DNA of 64,000 nucleotides from Magnolia sinica (Eukaryota > Streptophyta > Magnoliopsida > Magnoliales > Magnoliaceae), in the NCBI RefSeq assembly GCF_029962835.1, contig NC_080589.1, positions 23,798,586 to 23,862,585 of the forward strand, read 5' to 3'. The notes under the pieces are model-generated. The model worked only from the letters and a program-made list of their open reading frames with translations. It was not told the origin of the DNA and did not search any database. Made by a program: the position numbers and the translations under genes. Positions 63,221 through 64,000 of the stretch are shown here, in pieces (the first letter of the stretch is position 1; every line of letters begins with the position of its first letter).

Positions 63221-63689
63221 GGGATTTATCCAACCCCCGCCAGGACGGACTCGGTCCTGGCGTGAGCTCTGTGGGCCCACCATAATGTATGTTTTATCCA
63301 TTCTGTCCATCCTTTTTGCCAGATTATTTTAGTATATGAGCAAAAAAATGAGACAGATCCAACGCTGAAGTGGACCACACCATACGAAACAGTGGAGTTG
63401 AATGCCTACCGTTGAAAACTTCTTGGTGGCCGGAGAAGTTTTTGATCAAAACGAGATTTGTGTTTTCCCTTCATACACGTATATGTGACCTTATGAACAG
63501 GTTGGATGGCTAATAAACACCACGGTGGGCCCTAGGAAGGTTTCAACTGTGACTTCATGTGGTGTGGCCCACTTGACCCTTGGATCTTACTCACTTTCGG
63601 GCTCATGCCTTAAAACAATCCGTTAAAATGGATGGACGGCGTGGATAAACACATACGCCACGTTGGCCCCACGGTAGGATGCAATCCGC
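63221..63689. mobile_element. GTGGGGCCC-core MITE, cap type with CCAGGAC palindrome
   Basis: The left end GGGATTTATCCAACCCCCGC matches the right tip in reverse complement, GCGGATTGCATCCTAC. The left cap holds CCAGGAC (63240-63246) facing GTCCTGG (63254-63260). The right cap has lost this palindrome. Core CTGTGGGCCCACCATAATG. Confidence 0.7.
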
Positions 63690-63694
63690 TTCTG

Positions 63695-63839
63695 GTTAAA
63701 ATATGCCACACGTGTACAATTTCCAAGTGCCTGCGTATAATCGAAGATTAGTCAACGGTCTAAAATCAACAAACCTGTCTCCGTCAAGGGTAATTAATGA
63801 TCACGTCCATTTGAAAGCATGTAGTTACTGTATGTTGGA
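63695..63839. other. no gene; dispersed ACGTG repeat copy
   Basis: 63695-63740 (minus strand) carries ATACGCAGGCACTTGGAAAT and ACACGTGTGGCATA, matching the dispersed repeat. The rest is featureless. Confidence 0.45.
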
Positions 63840-64000
63840 GCTGTGTGGGGCCAACCGTGATGTTTGAGTTCCATCTTATCCGTCCATTAGATGTATCCCA
63901 GAATGTTAGACATAGATTCCTAAAAACAGTTTGATCTATAACTCAGGTGGAACACACTGAAGGGAACAGTAGGGGGCATTGAGAGGGGGACGCCAGAATA
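63840..64000. mobile_element. MITE fragment running off the window
   Basis: GTGTGGGGCCAACCGTGATG, then TCAGGTGGAACACACTGAAG and GGGAACAGTAGGGGGC follow the order of the family related to the 21950 element. Cut by the window end. Confidence 0.5.

Overview
This window is nuclear DNA of a flowering plant. It holds two multi-exon protein genes that converge tail to tail. Around and inside them is a dense layer of transposon remnants. The repeats, especially the many elements with a GTGGGGCCCACC core, resemble what I remember from magnoliid genomes such as Lauraceae or Magnoliaceae. That taxonomic guess is from memory only. I see no prokaryotic or organellar genes, tRNA, rRNA or CRISPR array.

Layout. 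1-10056: no gene; at least ten MITE copies, some nested. 10822-35061 (+): a 12-exon gene for an 887-residue secreted protein with two nucleoside-hydrolase domains (NSH3 type). Its exons total 2.66 kb in 24 kb; the introns are filled with MITEs, a solo LTR, a TRIM, a SINE and LINE ends. 35062-36613: convergent intergenic space with a recently rearranged repeat block. 36614-52701 (-): a 7-exon gene for a 305-residue membrane-anchored prolyl 4-hydroxylase with a C-terminal ShK-like cysteine domain (P4H4/P4H2 type); one intron is 10.2 kb. 52800-53825: two MITEs back to back at the P4H promoter. 54196-62927 (+): a decayed Tat-clade Ty3/gypsy retrotransposon with gag, protease, RT, two RNase H domains, integrase and an antisense ORF, bracketed by a 177-bp direct repeat. 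63105-64000: more MITEs.

Function. The two genes are not a pathway. NSH3-type enzymes split extracellular nucleosides for salvage. P4H acts in the ER/Golgi on proline in cell-wall glycoproteins. As I recall, Arabidopsis also has NSH3/NSH5/NSH4 (At5g18860-18890) next to P4H4 (At5g18900), so the pair looks like an old conserved neighbourhood.

Most notable: a MITE group with one shared core but, inside its terminal inverted repeats, a short perfect palindrome whose sequence differs between subfamilies. Three of its copies carry 9-bp target duplications, which points to a Mutator-like mobiliser. All splice models were built by hand from GT-AG sites, reading phase and protein-family continuity.
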